Below, piece after piece: positions 35,606 to 44,059 of a stretch of DNA of 49,519 nucleotides (its first letter is position 1; each line of letters starts with the position of its first letter). Where the stretch lies: contig CALHCI010000033.1 of assembly GCA_937931165.1 (NCBI GenBank), positions 1-49,519 on the forward strand. The letters run 5' to 3'. The position numbers were made by a program, and so were the translations under genes. The DNA is from an uncultured Granulosicoccaceae bacterium (GTDB lineage: Bacteria; Pseudomonadota; Gammaproteobacteria; Granulosicoccales; Granulosicoccaceae). The notes beneath the pieces were generated by a model that saw nothing but the letters and a program-made list of their open reading frames with translations, ran no database searches and was not told the DNA's origin.

Positions 35606-36532
35606 ATGGAATTTGGCCCGCACTTTTTTCTGGCGTCTTTGGAAGGCGCGGTCAATGCAGCTGTTCTGGCCCTGATGGCTGTCGGCTTGAGCATTGTGTT
35701 CGGCATCATGCGCGTGGTCAACGTAGCACATGGTGAGTTCTTTATGCTCGGCGCGGTTATCGCCTGGTGGATAAGCACGCTTGCAGGCGGCCATCCGGCA
35801 GTTGGTTTTCTGTTTGCACTGATTGCAGCCCCGTTGATTGTCGGTGCGATTGCAGCCGCCGCTGATCACTTTGTGTTAAGGCGCATCAACTACGATCCCG
35901 AACGCACCATTGTGGCAACCATAGGATTGCTTTACGTATTGCAGCAAACCACACTGATGACATTTGGTCCTGAAGCGCGTCCGGTCGAAGCACCATTTAA
36001 TAAGCGTCTTGCATTGCCGTGGTTCGAAAAAACCGCCGATGGCTTCAGCATGTACTGGCCATGGGGGCTCAGCACTACCAGCTATAAGCTCGCGGTCATT
36101 GCCGCCGCCGTTATTATATTGATTGGACTATGGCTGTTTATGACGCGAAGCCGTATTGGACTGATTATGCGGGCCACTCAACTCGACCGCGAGATGGCGC
36201 TGGCCCACGGCATACCGGTAGACAAAGTCTACGCACTGGTCTTCGGACTCGGTGCCGGCATCGCAGCACTCGCAGCCGTCCTTATCGTACCCATACAACA
36301 AGCCCATTATCTGATGGGTCATGATCCATTGTTACTGTCATTTATCGTCGTGATTATCGGCGGACTCGGCAGTATACCCGGCACTATTGTCGCGGCGATT
36401 TTTATCGGCATGAGTGACGGGATCATTTCGGTGTTCTTTTCACCCACTGTCGCCAAAATCATCGCCACACTGCTGGTCGCCTTTGTACTGATCTTCAGAC
36501 CACAGGGTCTGTTTGGTAAGCGCAGCGCATGA
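35606..36532 (+). CDS. ABC transporter permease, LivH type
   Basis: A 308-residue inner-membrane permease with about eight helices. The family signature GLSIVFGIMRVVNVAHGEFFMLGA occurs at the N-terminus, and the C-terminal part has GLGAGIAALAAVLIVP and VIIGGLGSIPGTIVAA, typical of LivH/UrtB. It forms the membrane pore with the LivM-type protein. The stop overlaps the next start by 4 nt (ATGA). The Shine-Dalgarno sequence is weak, in line with lower expression than the binding protein. Confidence 0.92.
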   Translation: MEFGPHFFLASLEGAVNAAVLALMAVGLSIVFGIMRVVNVAHGEFFMLGAVIAWWISTLAGGHPAVGFLFALIAAPLIVGAIAAAADHFVLRRINYDPERTIVATIGLLYVLQQTTLMTFGPEARPVEAPFNKRLALPWFEKTADGFSMYWPWGLSTTSYKLAVIAAAVIILIGLWLFMTRSRIGLIMRATQLDREMALAHGIPVDKVYALVFGLGAGIAALAAVLIVPIQQAHYLMGHDPLLLSFIVVIIGGLGSIPGTIVAAIFIGMSDGIISVFFSPTVAKIIATLLVAFVLIFRPQGLFGKRSA

Positions 36533-37473
36533 AAGATCAGCTACTGACCGGTGTATTTCACCTGTTGATTATCGCCCTGATGGCCGGGTTGTATTTTATC
36601 CTGCCTGAGTACCACAGCGGTGTCCTGGCTCGTGTAATGGTACTCGCGGTCTATGCGATGGGTTACAACATTCTGTTTGGTTACACCGGTCTGCTAAGCC
36701 TCGGTCACGCGTTATTTTTTGCCACCGGTATGTACGGACTCGGGCTTGCCATGCAACATCTCGATGTGACGCCTTCTATTGGCATATTGTGCGGACTAGG
36801 GGCGGCTGTTGTTGTTTCGGCTGTTATCGGTTTTCTTGCGCTTCGCACCACTGGTGTTGCGTTTATGATCGTCACACTCATGTTTGCTCAAGCCGGCTAT
36901 CTGATAATTCTATGGCTTGGTGAATACACCCGTGGCGATGAAGGCTTTGTGATTCAGCAGAGCCAAAGAGTCCTAAACGGCGTAGATTTAAGCCAACCTG
37001 ACAACCGCTACTTTGCAGCACTGATACTGTTTGCCATCAGTTTGCTGCTAATTGGCTGGGTAGTACGCAGCGGCTTTGGCAAAACACTGGTAGCGATAAG
37101 AGAAAACGAAGAGCGTGCCAGAATGCTCGGTTACAACGTGCATCGACACAAGTGGCTTGCGGTAATCATATCTGGTGTACTGGCGGGTGCCGCAGGTGCC
37201 GCCTATGCGCTGCTGTTTGGCTATGTAGGTGCTACCTTCGCAACCGTACAATACTCAATCTTTCCGCTGTTATACGTTTTACTCGGTGGCGCCGGCACCA
37301 CAATCGGTCCGCTTATTGGCACAGTCTTCATGTACTACCTGATCGATCTTTCAAGCCAGATAACCAGCGCCTATCTGCTTATTGCAGGGGTTGCACTCAT
37401 TCTGCTAACGCTGTTTGCTCCGCAGGGGCTTGCAGGTGAATTACGCAAACGGGTATTCCGATGGCTGCCGTAA
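36529..37473 (+). CDS. ABC transporter permease, LivM type
   Basis: Second inner-membrane permease, 314 residues, with the LivM hallmarks YNILFGYTGLLSLGHALFFATGMY near the N-terminus, GFGKTLVAIRENEERARMLGYNV in the middle and LLGGAGTTIGPLIGTVF towards the end. The EAA-like loop with REN contacts the ATPases. It overlaps the LivH gene by 4 nt and the LivG gene by 13 nt, so the cluster is a tightly coupled operon. Confidence 0.92.
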   Translation: MKDQLLTGVFHLLIIALMAGLYFILPEYHSGVLARVMVLAVYAMGYNILFGYTGLLSLGHALFFATGMYGLGLAMQHLDVTPSIGILCGLGAAVVVSAVIGFLALRTTGVAFMIVTLMFAQAGYLIILWLGEYTRGDEGFVIQQSQRVLNGVDLSQPDNRYFAALILFAISLLLIGWVVRSGFGKTLVAIRENEERARMLGYNVHRHKWLAVIISGVLAGAAGAAYALLFGYVGATFATVQYSIFPLLYVLLGGAGTTIGPLIGTVFMYYLIDLSSQITSAYLLIAGVALILLTLFAPQGLAGELRKRVFRWLP

Positions 37474-38180
37474 CACTGCTTTCGACCAGCGGCCTAACCA
37501 AACAGTATGCCGGCCTCACTGCAGTTAACCAGGTTGACTTCGAATTACCTGCGGGCCAGATACGCGCGCTAATCGGTCCCAATGGTGCCGGCAAGTCCAC
37601 TTTTGTCGGCATGTTAAGCGGCCGCATTGAATCAAGCACCGGACAAGTGACTTTTGACGGAAAAGACATCACCAAACTGCCTGCGCACCGTCGTATTTCA
37701 CTTGGCATGGCCTATACGTTTCAAATCACTTCTATATTTGCATCACTAACCGTGCACGAAAACGTCGCTCTTGCCGCGCGCAGAGCATCGGGTCGCAAAG
37801 TACCAGAACGCGTCAAAGACGCACTGACAAGAGTCAACATGGCAGACCGGCGAACACATATCGCCAGTGACTTGAGCTACGGTCATCAGCGGTTACTGGA
37901 AATCGCCATGGGCCTGGTACAGTCACCAAAGCTGTTTATCCTCGATGAACCCACCCAGGGGCTATCTTCAAGCGAAATAGACGCCTTTGTAACACTGATT
38001 AAATCCATTGCGGGTGCTACCACCGTGTTATTGATAGAACACAATATGGATGTGGTCATGGCCACCGCAGACTACATTACCGTACTGAACTTTGGAGAAG
38101 TTCTGGCCGAAGGTACACCACAGGAAATTCGCGACAGCGCTGAAGTCCAGGCGGCTTATCTTGGTACTTCACATGCTTGA
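37461..38180 (+). CDS. ABC transporter ATP-binding protein, LivG type
   Basis: A 239-residue ATPase. Walker A is GPNGAGKST, the signature is LSYGHQRLLEIAMGL (an H in place of the usual G, as is common in LivG-type subunits) and Walker B is LFILDEPTQGL, followed by the H-loop in LLIEHNMD. The conserved EGTPQEI near the C-terminus is typical of LivG/UrtD. Its start lies inside the end of the LivM gene and its stop overlaps the LivF gene by 8 nt. Confidence 0.93.
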   Translation: MAAVTLLSTSGLTKQYAGLTAVNQVDFELPAGQIRALIGPNGAGKSTFVGMLSGRIESSTGQVTFDGKDITKLPAHRRISLGMAYTFQITSIFASLTVHENVALAARRASGRKVPERVKDALTRVNMADRRTHIASDLSYGHQRLLEIAMGLVQSPKLFILDEPTQGLSSSEIDAFVTLIKSIAGATTVLLIEHNMDVVMATADYITVLNFGEVLAEGTPQEIRDSAEVQAAYLGTSHA

Positions 38181-38871
38181 ACTAAACAACATCGAATCAG
38201 GCTACGGTGATGTACAGGTATTGTTTGGCGTATCGCTGAACGTACAACCTGGTGAAATTCTTTGCCTGCTCGGCAGAAACGGTGCCGGTAAAACCACACT
38301 GTTAAAATCGATCATGGGCTTGCTGCCGTTAAAGTCCGGTGCAATCCACTTTAACGGAACCGCTCTGCACACACTGCCTGCACACAATATTGCCAAACAA
38401 GGCATTGCCTATGTGCCTCAGGGGCGACGACTGTTTTCAGAGCTCACCGTGGCACAAAATATAGAAGTGGGATTAATGGTTCAGGGCCGCAGCAATCAAA
38501 CAAGAGAGCGTGTGCTTGATCTCTTTCCAAGGCTGCGCGAACGACTTAAGCAACGTGCTGAAACACTCTCTGGCGGTGAACAACAAATGCTTGCGATGGC
38601 ACGTGCACTGAGCACAGAACCACGTGTATTACTGTTAGACGAACCCACCGAGGGATTGCAGCCCTCAATGGTTGCACTAATCGATGAAGTGACGTTAAAA
38701 ATGCGCAGCGAAGGCGTTGCTATTGTTCTTGTTGAGCACCACCTTGATACTGTGCTCAACATAGCCGATCGCGTGGCCTTTATAGAAAACGGCAGAAACC
38801 CTGAAACGGTTAGCGCCTATGACTTATCCCGCACTCCGGAAAAAGTCATGCAATATCTCGGCGTTAACTAG
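38173..38871 (+). CDS. ABC transporter ATP-binding protein, LivF type
   Basis: A 232-residue ATPase beginning MLELNNIESGYGDVQVLFGV, the standard opening of LivF, which sets the start at the ATG 38173; a longer frame to 38092 is only read-through inside livG. Walker A GRNGAGKTT, the YVPQGRRLF segment, signature LSGGEQQMLAMARAL and Walker [14 protein letters not shown] are all intact. Last gene of the transporter operon; its end overlaps by 8 nt the convergent lyase-like gene, so there is no intergenic terminator. Confidence 0.93.
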   Translation: MLELNNIESGYGDVQVLFGVSLNVQPGEILCLLGRNGAGKTTLLKSIMGLLPLKSGAIHFNGTALHTLPAHNIAKQGIAYVPQGRRLFSELTVAQNIEVGLMVQGRSNQTRERVLDLFPRLRERLKQRAETLSGGEQQMLAMARALSTEPRVLLLDEPTEGLQPSMVALIDEVTLKMRSEGVAIVLVEHHLDTVLNIADRVAFIENGRNPETVSAYDLSRTPEKVMQYLGVN

Positions 38872-40426
38872 CCGCGTCAGAACGTGCTTTCAAACGGCCG
38901 CCTGCAACGACAACTGGCAACATCAGTAATAACAAAAGTAATGGATTAACCACACCACCACCGCTTTTCCCACCAGACTCAACATTGGCTGCATCATCGT
39001 TGAGCGGCAAGTTGTTTAACGCCACTGCCTGACCGATCACCGGCTCTTCTGACGAGTCCGTGGATATTCGAAAGTTATCAAAGAATACAAACTGATCTTC
39101 GGTAGGCGCCCATGACGCATCGTTACCACCGTAAAACGTGCTGAAGTAAAACAGGTTAATGCCTATATCTGCGGTCTTTCGAAACATAAAAGTATCGTCA
39201 CTCAACACCTTTTGACCATCAAGCCACGCTTCAAGAATACCGTTAGCCACACCCGGTGTATTCAACACTACCCGATGTTGTACCCGGTGCCATTTACCCG
39301 GCTGAGCATCGACACTCCAGTATTCATCATCACCGTAGTAGTTGGTTTGTCCTGCGTGGTATACGTAGTTTTCAAGCTTGCCGTTCTCTCGCCACATACC
39401 GCGTGCGCTCCAGCCGTCATAGCCGTCTGGAAAACCACCGCCGGTATTGCAACCACTGACCGGTGACTCGGTGTTATCGTAACCACACAACCCAGGAAGC
39501 TTGCCACCTCTGACAAAATCGAAGCCTTCGGCAAACTTTACGTCATAAGAGACGTATAGCTCTTCATAACTTGCAGGCAGATCGACACCAAACTTCACAT
39601 CAGACAAAAATGCCGCAGCACCGGACGATCCAAACTCGTTGGCAGGATAAGTCACGCGCAGTGCGTTGCCGCGTTCGGTGTCTGCCACAACATCTACCCT
39701 GCCCTGTACAAACCCAAGGTGCCACAGTGGCGTGTCCCAGTCAGCATTTAACTGATCCGATCCATAAGACCCGACCGCTGTGGATTCAAAATCCTGCTCA
39801 AAGACAACGCCTGTATATACCTTAACCTTTCTAAACTGGCAGCTGCTGTTGTTTTCATAGCCCCAGCCGTCGTTGTCAGTATCGGTCAGGGAAGCAGAGC
39901 ACACGGGGTACGCTGAACTTGAAGTCACCCGGCAACTCTGACCTTTCTCGTAACCCCAGCCATCGTTGTTGTCATCGGATGCCCGGTACTCACAGTCTGG
40001 ATAGGGGTTTTCAGTTGTGGTCACAGAAACTTTGCAGGAAGCATTATTTTCCCAACCCCAGCCATCTCCATCCGGATCACTGTTGCTGTTTGCACACGCC
40101 GGATAACCCGAAACAGTCACCACACGACAACTGGCATTGTTCTCCCAGCCCCAGCCATCGCCGTCACTGTCGAACACCGCGCTGGTACAGTCCGGATAAC
40201 CGGATGCTGCTGCTCCGCTGTCATCGGAAAGTAACAAACCACTGCCATCTTTGGCTGCACCTATTGACGGCTCCTGGACCTGACATACCTTACCAACCGG
40301 CTGTGGCCACTCTTCGTTGCTGTCGTACTCACAGTTCACAACCGTCGCGCCCGACTGTGTTGCCATCATCCCTAAGACTATGGTGCCAAGGCTTAAGCTA
40401 GGCCATTTCCGTTTTAATATTTTCAT
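38864..40426 (-). CDS. Secreted polysaccharide lyase-like protein with Asp-rich DGWGW repeats and GlyGly-CTERM-like tail
   Basis: A 520-residue exported protein. A signal peptide (1-26, ending SGA) is followed by four short Cys-containing repeats of the type DxDGDGWGWENNASC (about residues 85-190), which look like calcium-binding or carbohydrate-binding modules of marine carbohydrate-active enzymes. A C-terminal domain from about residue 210 (YVSYDVKFAEGFDFVRGGKLPGL, GWSARGMWRENG, WHRVQHRVVLNTPG) resembles the PL14-type polysaccharide lyase/alginate-glucuronan lyase fold. The end carries a Gly-rich stretch, a hydrophobic helix and a basic tail (SGGGVVNPLLLLLLML ... RLKAR), as in rhombosortase GlyGly-CTERM signals. 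Start at 40426 is chosen because AGAGAG precedes it and the signal peptide begins there; the frame stays open 78 nt further upstream. Confidence 0.8.
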   Translation of the reverse strand: MKILKRKWPSLSLGTIVLGMMATQSGATVVNCEYDSNEEWPQPVGKVCQVQEPSIGAAKDGSGLLLSDDSGAAASGYPDCTSAVFDSDGDGWGWENNASCRVVTVSGYPACANSNSDPDGDGWGWENNASCKVSVTTTENPYPDCEYRASDDNNDGWGYEKGQSCRVTSSSAYPVCSASLTDTDNDGWGYENNSSCQFRKVKVYTGVVFEQDFESTAVGSYGSDQLNADWDTPLWHLGFVQGRVDVVADTERGNALRVTYPANEFGSSGAAAFLSDVKFGVDLPASYEELYVSYDVKFAEGFDFVRGGKLPGLCGYDNTESPVSGCNTGGGFPDGYDGWSARGMWRENGKLENYVYHAGQTNYYGDDEYWSVDAQPGKWHRVQHRVVLNTPGVANGILEAWLDGQKVLSDDTFMFRKTADIGINLFYFSTFYGGNDASWAPTEDQFVFFDNFRISTDSSEEPVIGQAVALNNLPLNDDAANVESGGKSGGGVVNPLLLLLLMLPVVVAGGRLKARSDAAS

Positions 40427-40949
40427 TTCGTCTCTCTGATCTACTAAACAAGCACATGAGCTGAATGTGAATTGCTTAGGAAGCAAGCCAGTGATTTGTT
40501 TCAATAGTTAACGGTCAATTTCGCCGGGAATGAATGCCTGATTTCTAAAAATCAGCGAAACACAACATTGCAAATCGGAAAGATTTCTTAATAAACAAGA
40601 CCTTGCTACTCTTTCAACAAAGTACAAGAACAAAGCCTCTCGCTTGCGGGAGGGTCAGCGTCCAGGTGCTGGGGAGGGGTGCCTTGGCGTGGCTTGTACT
40701 GGTTTCACAGTGACTTCAACCGTTGCCGATACTCGATTAAAAACACGTCCGGGAGATTTTCACAAAAAGGCCGACGGATTTTTTTTGAGTGTAGTTTTTA
40801 AACGAGCACGGATCACGGCGAAGCGCCTGGACGCCGACGCCCCCGCAAGTGGGTGCAAGCGGAGGGTGGTAATCGTGTCTTTTACTCTAGTCCCGGCGCG
40901 GCAGGGCCTGGCAATCGTGGGCACTACGACAATCTGCTACTGCGACAAA
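40427..40949. other. Long intergenic region with a REP-like element
   Basis: About 520 bp between the head of the lyase-like gene and the tail of the coiled-coil gene. The promoter of the former should be in the AT-rich part 40427-40620. The REP-like element at 40636-40709 follows. The rest (to about 40949) is G+C-rich with short hairpins. A plus-strand open frame of 127 codons at 40644-41027 lacks a coding look and starts inside the repeat. Confidence 0.5.
40636..40709 (+). repeat. REP-like intergenic repeat, copy A
   Basis: Opens with a hairpin (CCTCTCGC-TT-GCGGGAGG) followed by GGTCAGCGTCCAGG and TGGGGAGGG. The same order, with compensating changes in the stem, occurs at 46698-46770. The layout recalls the short palindromic REP elements known in many proteobacteria. 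After about 40709 the similarity breaks, but ATACTCG and AACAC words recur about 25-35 nt later, as if copy A carries an insertion. Confidence 0.7.
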
Positions 40950-41597
40950 CTACCTGTCTTTGCGATCTATACTGTCCGCCAGCGCTCTCAGACTCTCGGC
41001 AAGCTGCACACGGTCTTCATCCTGTGACTGGATAATCGCTGTGCGCAGTTGATTAGTGCTTTCCAGCGACTCCTGCTGAATAAACTCAAGACGACGATCG
41101 AAGCCGGCTTTGTCTTCAACAAAAGACTGGTGACTATCCTCATATTTTTCTGAAATATCAGCCATCACCTTGTAATTACCGTCAAACAGATCTTTCAGGT
41201 TCGCCACTGCAGACTGACTTAGCCGGCGTTCAGAATCGAGCGTACTTTGCAAACTTTGAATCTGCTGTTCCTGACTGCTTACTCTGGCACTTAGCTCGGC
41301 AACAGCATCATTTACCCGACGCTCCAGGTACTGAAACTGCTCCTCGCGTTCGCGATTGTGGTAGTCCTCAAACAGACCTCGCAGCTGCTCGCGCCCTTGC
41401 GGACTCGCTGGTGAAGGTTCATGCTGTTCAGCGGCATGACTGCCAACTCGCTGTGCAGCACGCGCACGCAGATCACCGCCTCTCTGATCAGAGACGATAC
41501 GACGATCATCGGAAACCACCCGACTTCGATGCGCAACTCGACCGGGCGCTGTTCCAACCGGACGGAGTGCTCTGTTGATGGGGCTGACTTTTTTCAT
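40950..41597 (-). CDS. Hypothetical coiled-coil protein
   Basis: A 215-residue soluble protein that I do not recognise. The first 70 residues are basic and probably disordered (many Arg, Ser, Ala). Residues about 70-205 are heptad-rich, charged helix with Gln, Glu, Leu and Arg, compatible with a long coiled coil. No signal peptide or membrane segment is visible. It stands alone, with a 520-bp gap after it and a divergent transporter gene before it. The ATG at 41595-41597 has only a weak Shine-Dalgarno sequence. Its coding character is better than any competing frame, but homologues are needed to be sure. Confidence 0.65.
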   Translation of the reverse strand: MKKVSPINRALRPVGTAPGRVAHRSRVVSDDRRIVSDQRGGDLRARAAQRVGSHAAEQHEPSPASPQGREQLRGLFEDYHNREREEQFQYLERRVNDAVAELSARVSSQEQQIQSLQSTLDSERRLSQSAVANLKDLFDGNYKVMADISEKYEDSHQSFVEDKAGFDRRLEFIQQESLESTNQLRTAIIQSQDEDRVQLAESLRALADSIDRKDR

Positions 41598-41761
41598 AAA
41601 AGGCGCAAGAATGCTTGTACTTTCTCTGGTCTACAACGTACTAATGGCAGGCCGAACAAACTCTTTATAATCAAAGTGTGAATCCTGTCTATTAAGCTCA
41701 ATTCCAGCGACAAATCGCAATGTACATCTAAAAAGAGATGGCACCGGGAACAAGCCGCTGA

Positions 41762-42739
41762 TTGACGCATTACCTTTCGTCATCGGCTGAATGCAGTAGA
41801 AACAGAGAATCCGACATCTCAAATTCAACGAATTTAAAAATCAACCGCCAGTCAAACAGCAAACTCGGCATCGGTCTCATGCTCACCGGCATGTTTGTGT
41901 TTTCTGCCGTGGATACCACAGCCAAACTCCTGACTGATGTGTTTCACCCGGTGCAGATTATCTGGTTCAGGCAGCTCGGGTTGTTTATCGGCGTACTGGT
42001 ACTTCTGGTTATAAAAGGCCCGGGCATTCTTAAAACCTCACGGCTGCCGTTGCAACTTAGCCGCGGTGTACTGGCGATTTGTTCGGCGCTGTTGTTTGTG
42101 TTTGCCGTCAAATACGCACCACTTGCCGATGTAGTTGCCGCCACTTTTGTGGCACCGTTTTTCCTGACCATTATGGGTGCGCTGATCCTCGGTGAGCGTG
42201 TTGGCATCCATCGATGGACCGCCGTCGTCATCGGGCTGATCGGTGCATTAATTATTATCCGGCCGGGCATGGGTGTCATACACCCCGCTGTCATGCTGGC
42301 GGTATTGGCAGCGGTATTTTATGCCGCACGCCAGGTGATCGGGCGGCTGTTGTCAGACAATGACAACACGACCACCACCATCGCCTACACCTCTATCACG
42401 GCAAGCCTGCTGATTACATTGCCACTGCCGCTGGTATGGCAGACTCCCGATAGCAGCTTTCAGGTGTTACTGCTAGTCATCATGGCCACACTGGCAGCAG
42501 TAGGCGAAATACTGGTGATCAAAGCACTGGAAGTTGCACAGGCAGTGGTGATTGCACCCATTCACTACACGCTGATCATCTGGGGTACGCTGTACGGATA
42601 CTTTGTGTTTCACCAGCTACCAGACAAGTGGACCTGGATCGGCACTGCAATCATCGTGACGGCAGGCCTGTATACCTGGCAGCGTGAAAAGCGCTTGCTG
42701 GCAAAGAACAAACAGACTAACGCTGCCCCCGGAGCGTAG
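41762..42739 (+). CDS. EamA/DMT-family transporter
   Basis: A ten-helix drug/metabolite transporter family exporter with two EamA repeats (about residues 34-165 and 175-310). Typical segments are SAVDTTAKLL, VQIIWFRQLG, ADVVAATFVAPFFLTIMGALILGERVG and IIRPGM. The substrate is unknown; family members export amino acids, nucleotides or other metabolites. The start is uncertain: a stop codon lies immediately before a TTG at 41762, and the next ATG (41879) would cut into the first helix, so TTG is preferred. The end overlaps the convergent SDR gene by 23 nt. Confidence 0.85.
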   Translation: MTHYLSSSAECSRNRESDISNSTNLKINRQSNSKLGIGLMLTGMFVFSAVDTTAKLLTDVFHPVQIIWFRQLGLFIGVLVLLVIKGPGILKTSRLPLQLSRGVLAICSALLFVFAVKYAPLADVVAATFVAPFFLTIMGALILGERVGIHRWTAVVIGLIGALIIIRPGMGVIHPAVMLAVLAAVFYAARQVIGRLLSDNDNTTTTIAYTSITASLLITLPLPLVWQTPDSSFQVLLLVIMATLAAVGEILVIKALEVAQAVVIAPIHYTLIIWGTLYGYFVFHQLPDKWTWIGTAIIVTAGLYTWQREKRLLAKNKQTNAAPGA

Positions 42740-43490
42740 TAAGACCAATACCGGTAGTTTCAAACCCGCCATCAGCACAGATTTCCTGACCGGTAACAAA
42801 GCTCGCTTCATCAGAGCACAAAAAATAAATCACGTTGGCCACTTCCTGTTCATCACCATAGCGGTCGAGCGGAATTTGCGCATGGTAGTCTGCACGTATT
42901 TCAGGTGTATGCACTTTTTTAGACATCGCAGTATCAATCGGACCGGGGGCCACTGAATTTACACGAATACCATACTGCCCCAACTCTGCAGAGAGCTGCT
43001 TGGTCAGGTGTGCCAGTGCTGCCTTTGACGTTCCGTACGCGGTTCGAAGCGTACTGGCGCGCAGCCCCGAAATAGAAGTTACGTTAACAATGGCACCACC
43101 ACCCTGCGCTATCATAGGTGGAATACACGCCTGCGCACATAAAAAAGGGCCGTTAAGATTAGTCGCCAGTATGTTTTGCCACACCGCAAAACTGGTCTCT
43201 GTTACCGGCATAAAATCAGCGATACCTGCATTGTTAACCAGCGCATCAATGCGTCCGAACTTTTCAATGACCTTATTAATTGAATCATTCACCTGCTGTT
43301 CATTCGAAACATCACAGTGCAGTTGCAGTACACGCTCGGGCGTATTGATTTGCGCAACGGTCGATTGCAGCGTTTCCCGATTATTATCGAGAAACGCAAC
43401 TGCGTAACCTTCACTTAAAAATCGATGTGCCGAAGCCAGCCCGATTCCACGGGCCGCCCCGGTAACAATGGCAGTTTTTGTTGTTGTCAT
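42717..43490 (-). CDS. Short-chain dehydrogenase/reductase (SDR)
   Basis: Classical NAD(P)-dependent SDR, 257 residues. The cofactor motif is TGAARGIG (10-17), with NNAG at 86-89, N111, Ser near 139 and the catalytic pair Y152-K156 in YGTSK. The aspartate at the end of the second strand (FLDNN) suggests NAD(H) over NADP(H). Substrate unknown; many similar proteins act on hydroxy-acids, sugars or steroids. The VOC gene lies 25 nt upstream on the same strand, so the two form an operon. Confidence 0.92.
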   Translation of the reverse strand: MTTTKTAIVTGAARGIGLASAHRFLSEGYAVAFLDNNRETLQSTVAQINTPERVLQLHCDVSNEQQVNDSINKVIEKFGRIDALVNNAGIADFMPVTETSFAVWQNILATNLNGPFLCAQACIPPMIAQGGGAIVNVTSISGLRASTLRTAYGTSKAALAHLTKQLSAELGQYGIRVNSVAPGPIDTAMSKKVHTPEIRADYHAQIPLDRYGDEQEVANVIYFLCSDEASFVTGQEICADGGFETTGIGLTTLRGQR

Positions 43491-43515
43491 TATTTATCTC
43501 AAAATCAGTATTGTT

Positions 43516-43953
43516 TTATTGACTAATCATTTCATTAATTTCGATCAGATTCATACTTGGATCGTACACGTACAAATGTCGCATACCCGGTATGGCAAAC
43601 GTGCCGGTAAGTGAATAGGGAATACCGGCTGCCTTCAAACGTTCAATCACCGCATCCAGATTATCAACCTGCAGCGCCACGTGCCCGCCAATAGACGGGT
43701 TGTGATCAAGATTATTGTTACGTGCGAAAGCGGGCTCAGGCGTAATCAGATGCAAGCCCGCGTTTTCACCGCGCCCGGCACCCTGCATAGGAAACAACGT
43801 CATGCGCGAAGGGTCGGCGCTGATGTAGCCAACCTGCTCTGCCGGTGGAAATATCCAGCTGCCCTCGGCCATACCAACAATATTGGTGTAAAACTCGGCG
43901 GATGCCCGAACATTGTTTGCCTGTAAATTCACGTGGTGAATGGTGGTTGTCAT
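43516..43953 (-). CDS. VOC superfamily protein (glyoxalase/dioxygenase-like)
   Basis: A 145-residue protein of the vicinal oxygen chelate fold: the opening TTIHHVNLQANNVRASAEFY (a metal-ligand His near the N-terminus), a middle GGHVALQVDNLDAVIERLKAAGI and the closing HLYVYDPSMNLIEINEMIS with the metal-ligand Glu. This is closer to the lactoylglutathione lyase/dioxygenase branch than the VOC gene at 24718. The ATG at 43951-43953 is chosen because GAGGAAAAAA precedes it and the fold starts there; the open frame extends further but without coding character. It is paired with the downstream SDR and stands divergent to the transhydrogenase-like gene. Confidence 0.85.
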   Translation of the reverse strand: MTTTIHHVNLQANNVRASAEFYTNIVGMAEGSWIFPPAEQVGYISADPSRMTLFPMQGAGRGENAGLHLITPEPAFARNNNLDHNPSIGGHVALQVDNLDAVIERLKAAGIPYSLTGTFAIPGMRHLYVYDPSMNLIEINEMISQ

Positions 43954-44059
43954 GCTTTTTTCCTCACGGTTGTACCCCAATGCTACCGCGTTATCCAAAC
44001 TACTGTAGTAATCCGTTTTCGCGTACCATAAACCAGAGAGGCAAAACGGGAAAACAAAC

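Noticed and set aside
40644..41027. Plus-strand open frame of 127 codons
   Set aside because: Begins inside the REP-like repeat and runs into the minus-strand coiled-coil gene; composition is not protein-like.
43965..44000. Short inverted repeat ACTAC-T-GTAGT between the VOC and transhydrogenase-like genes
   Set aside because: Only five base pairs per arm; expected by chance and no regulator gene is nearby.
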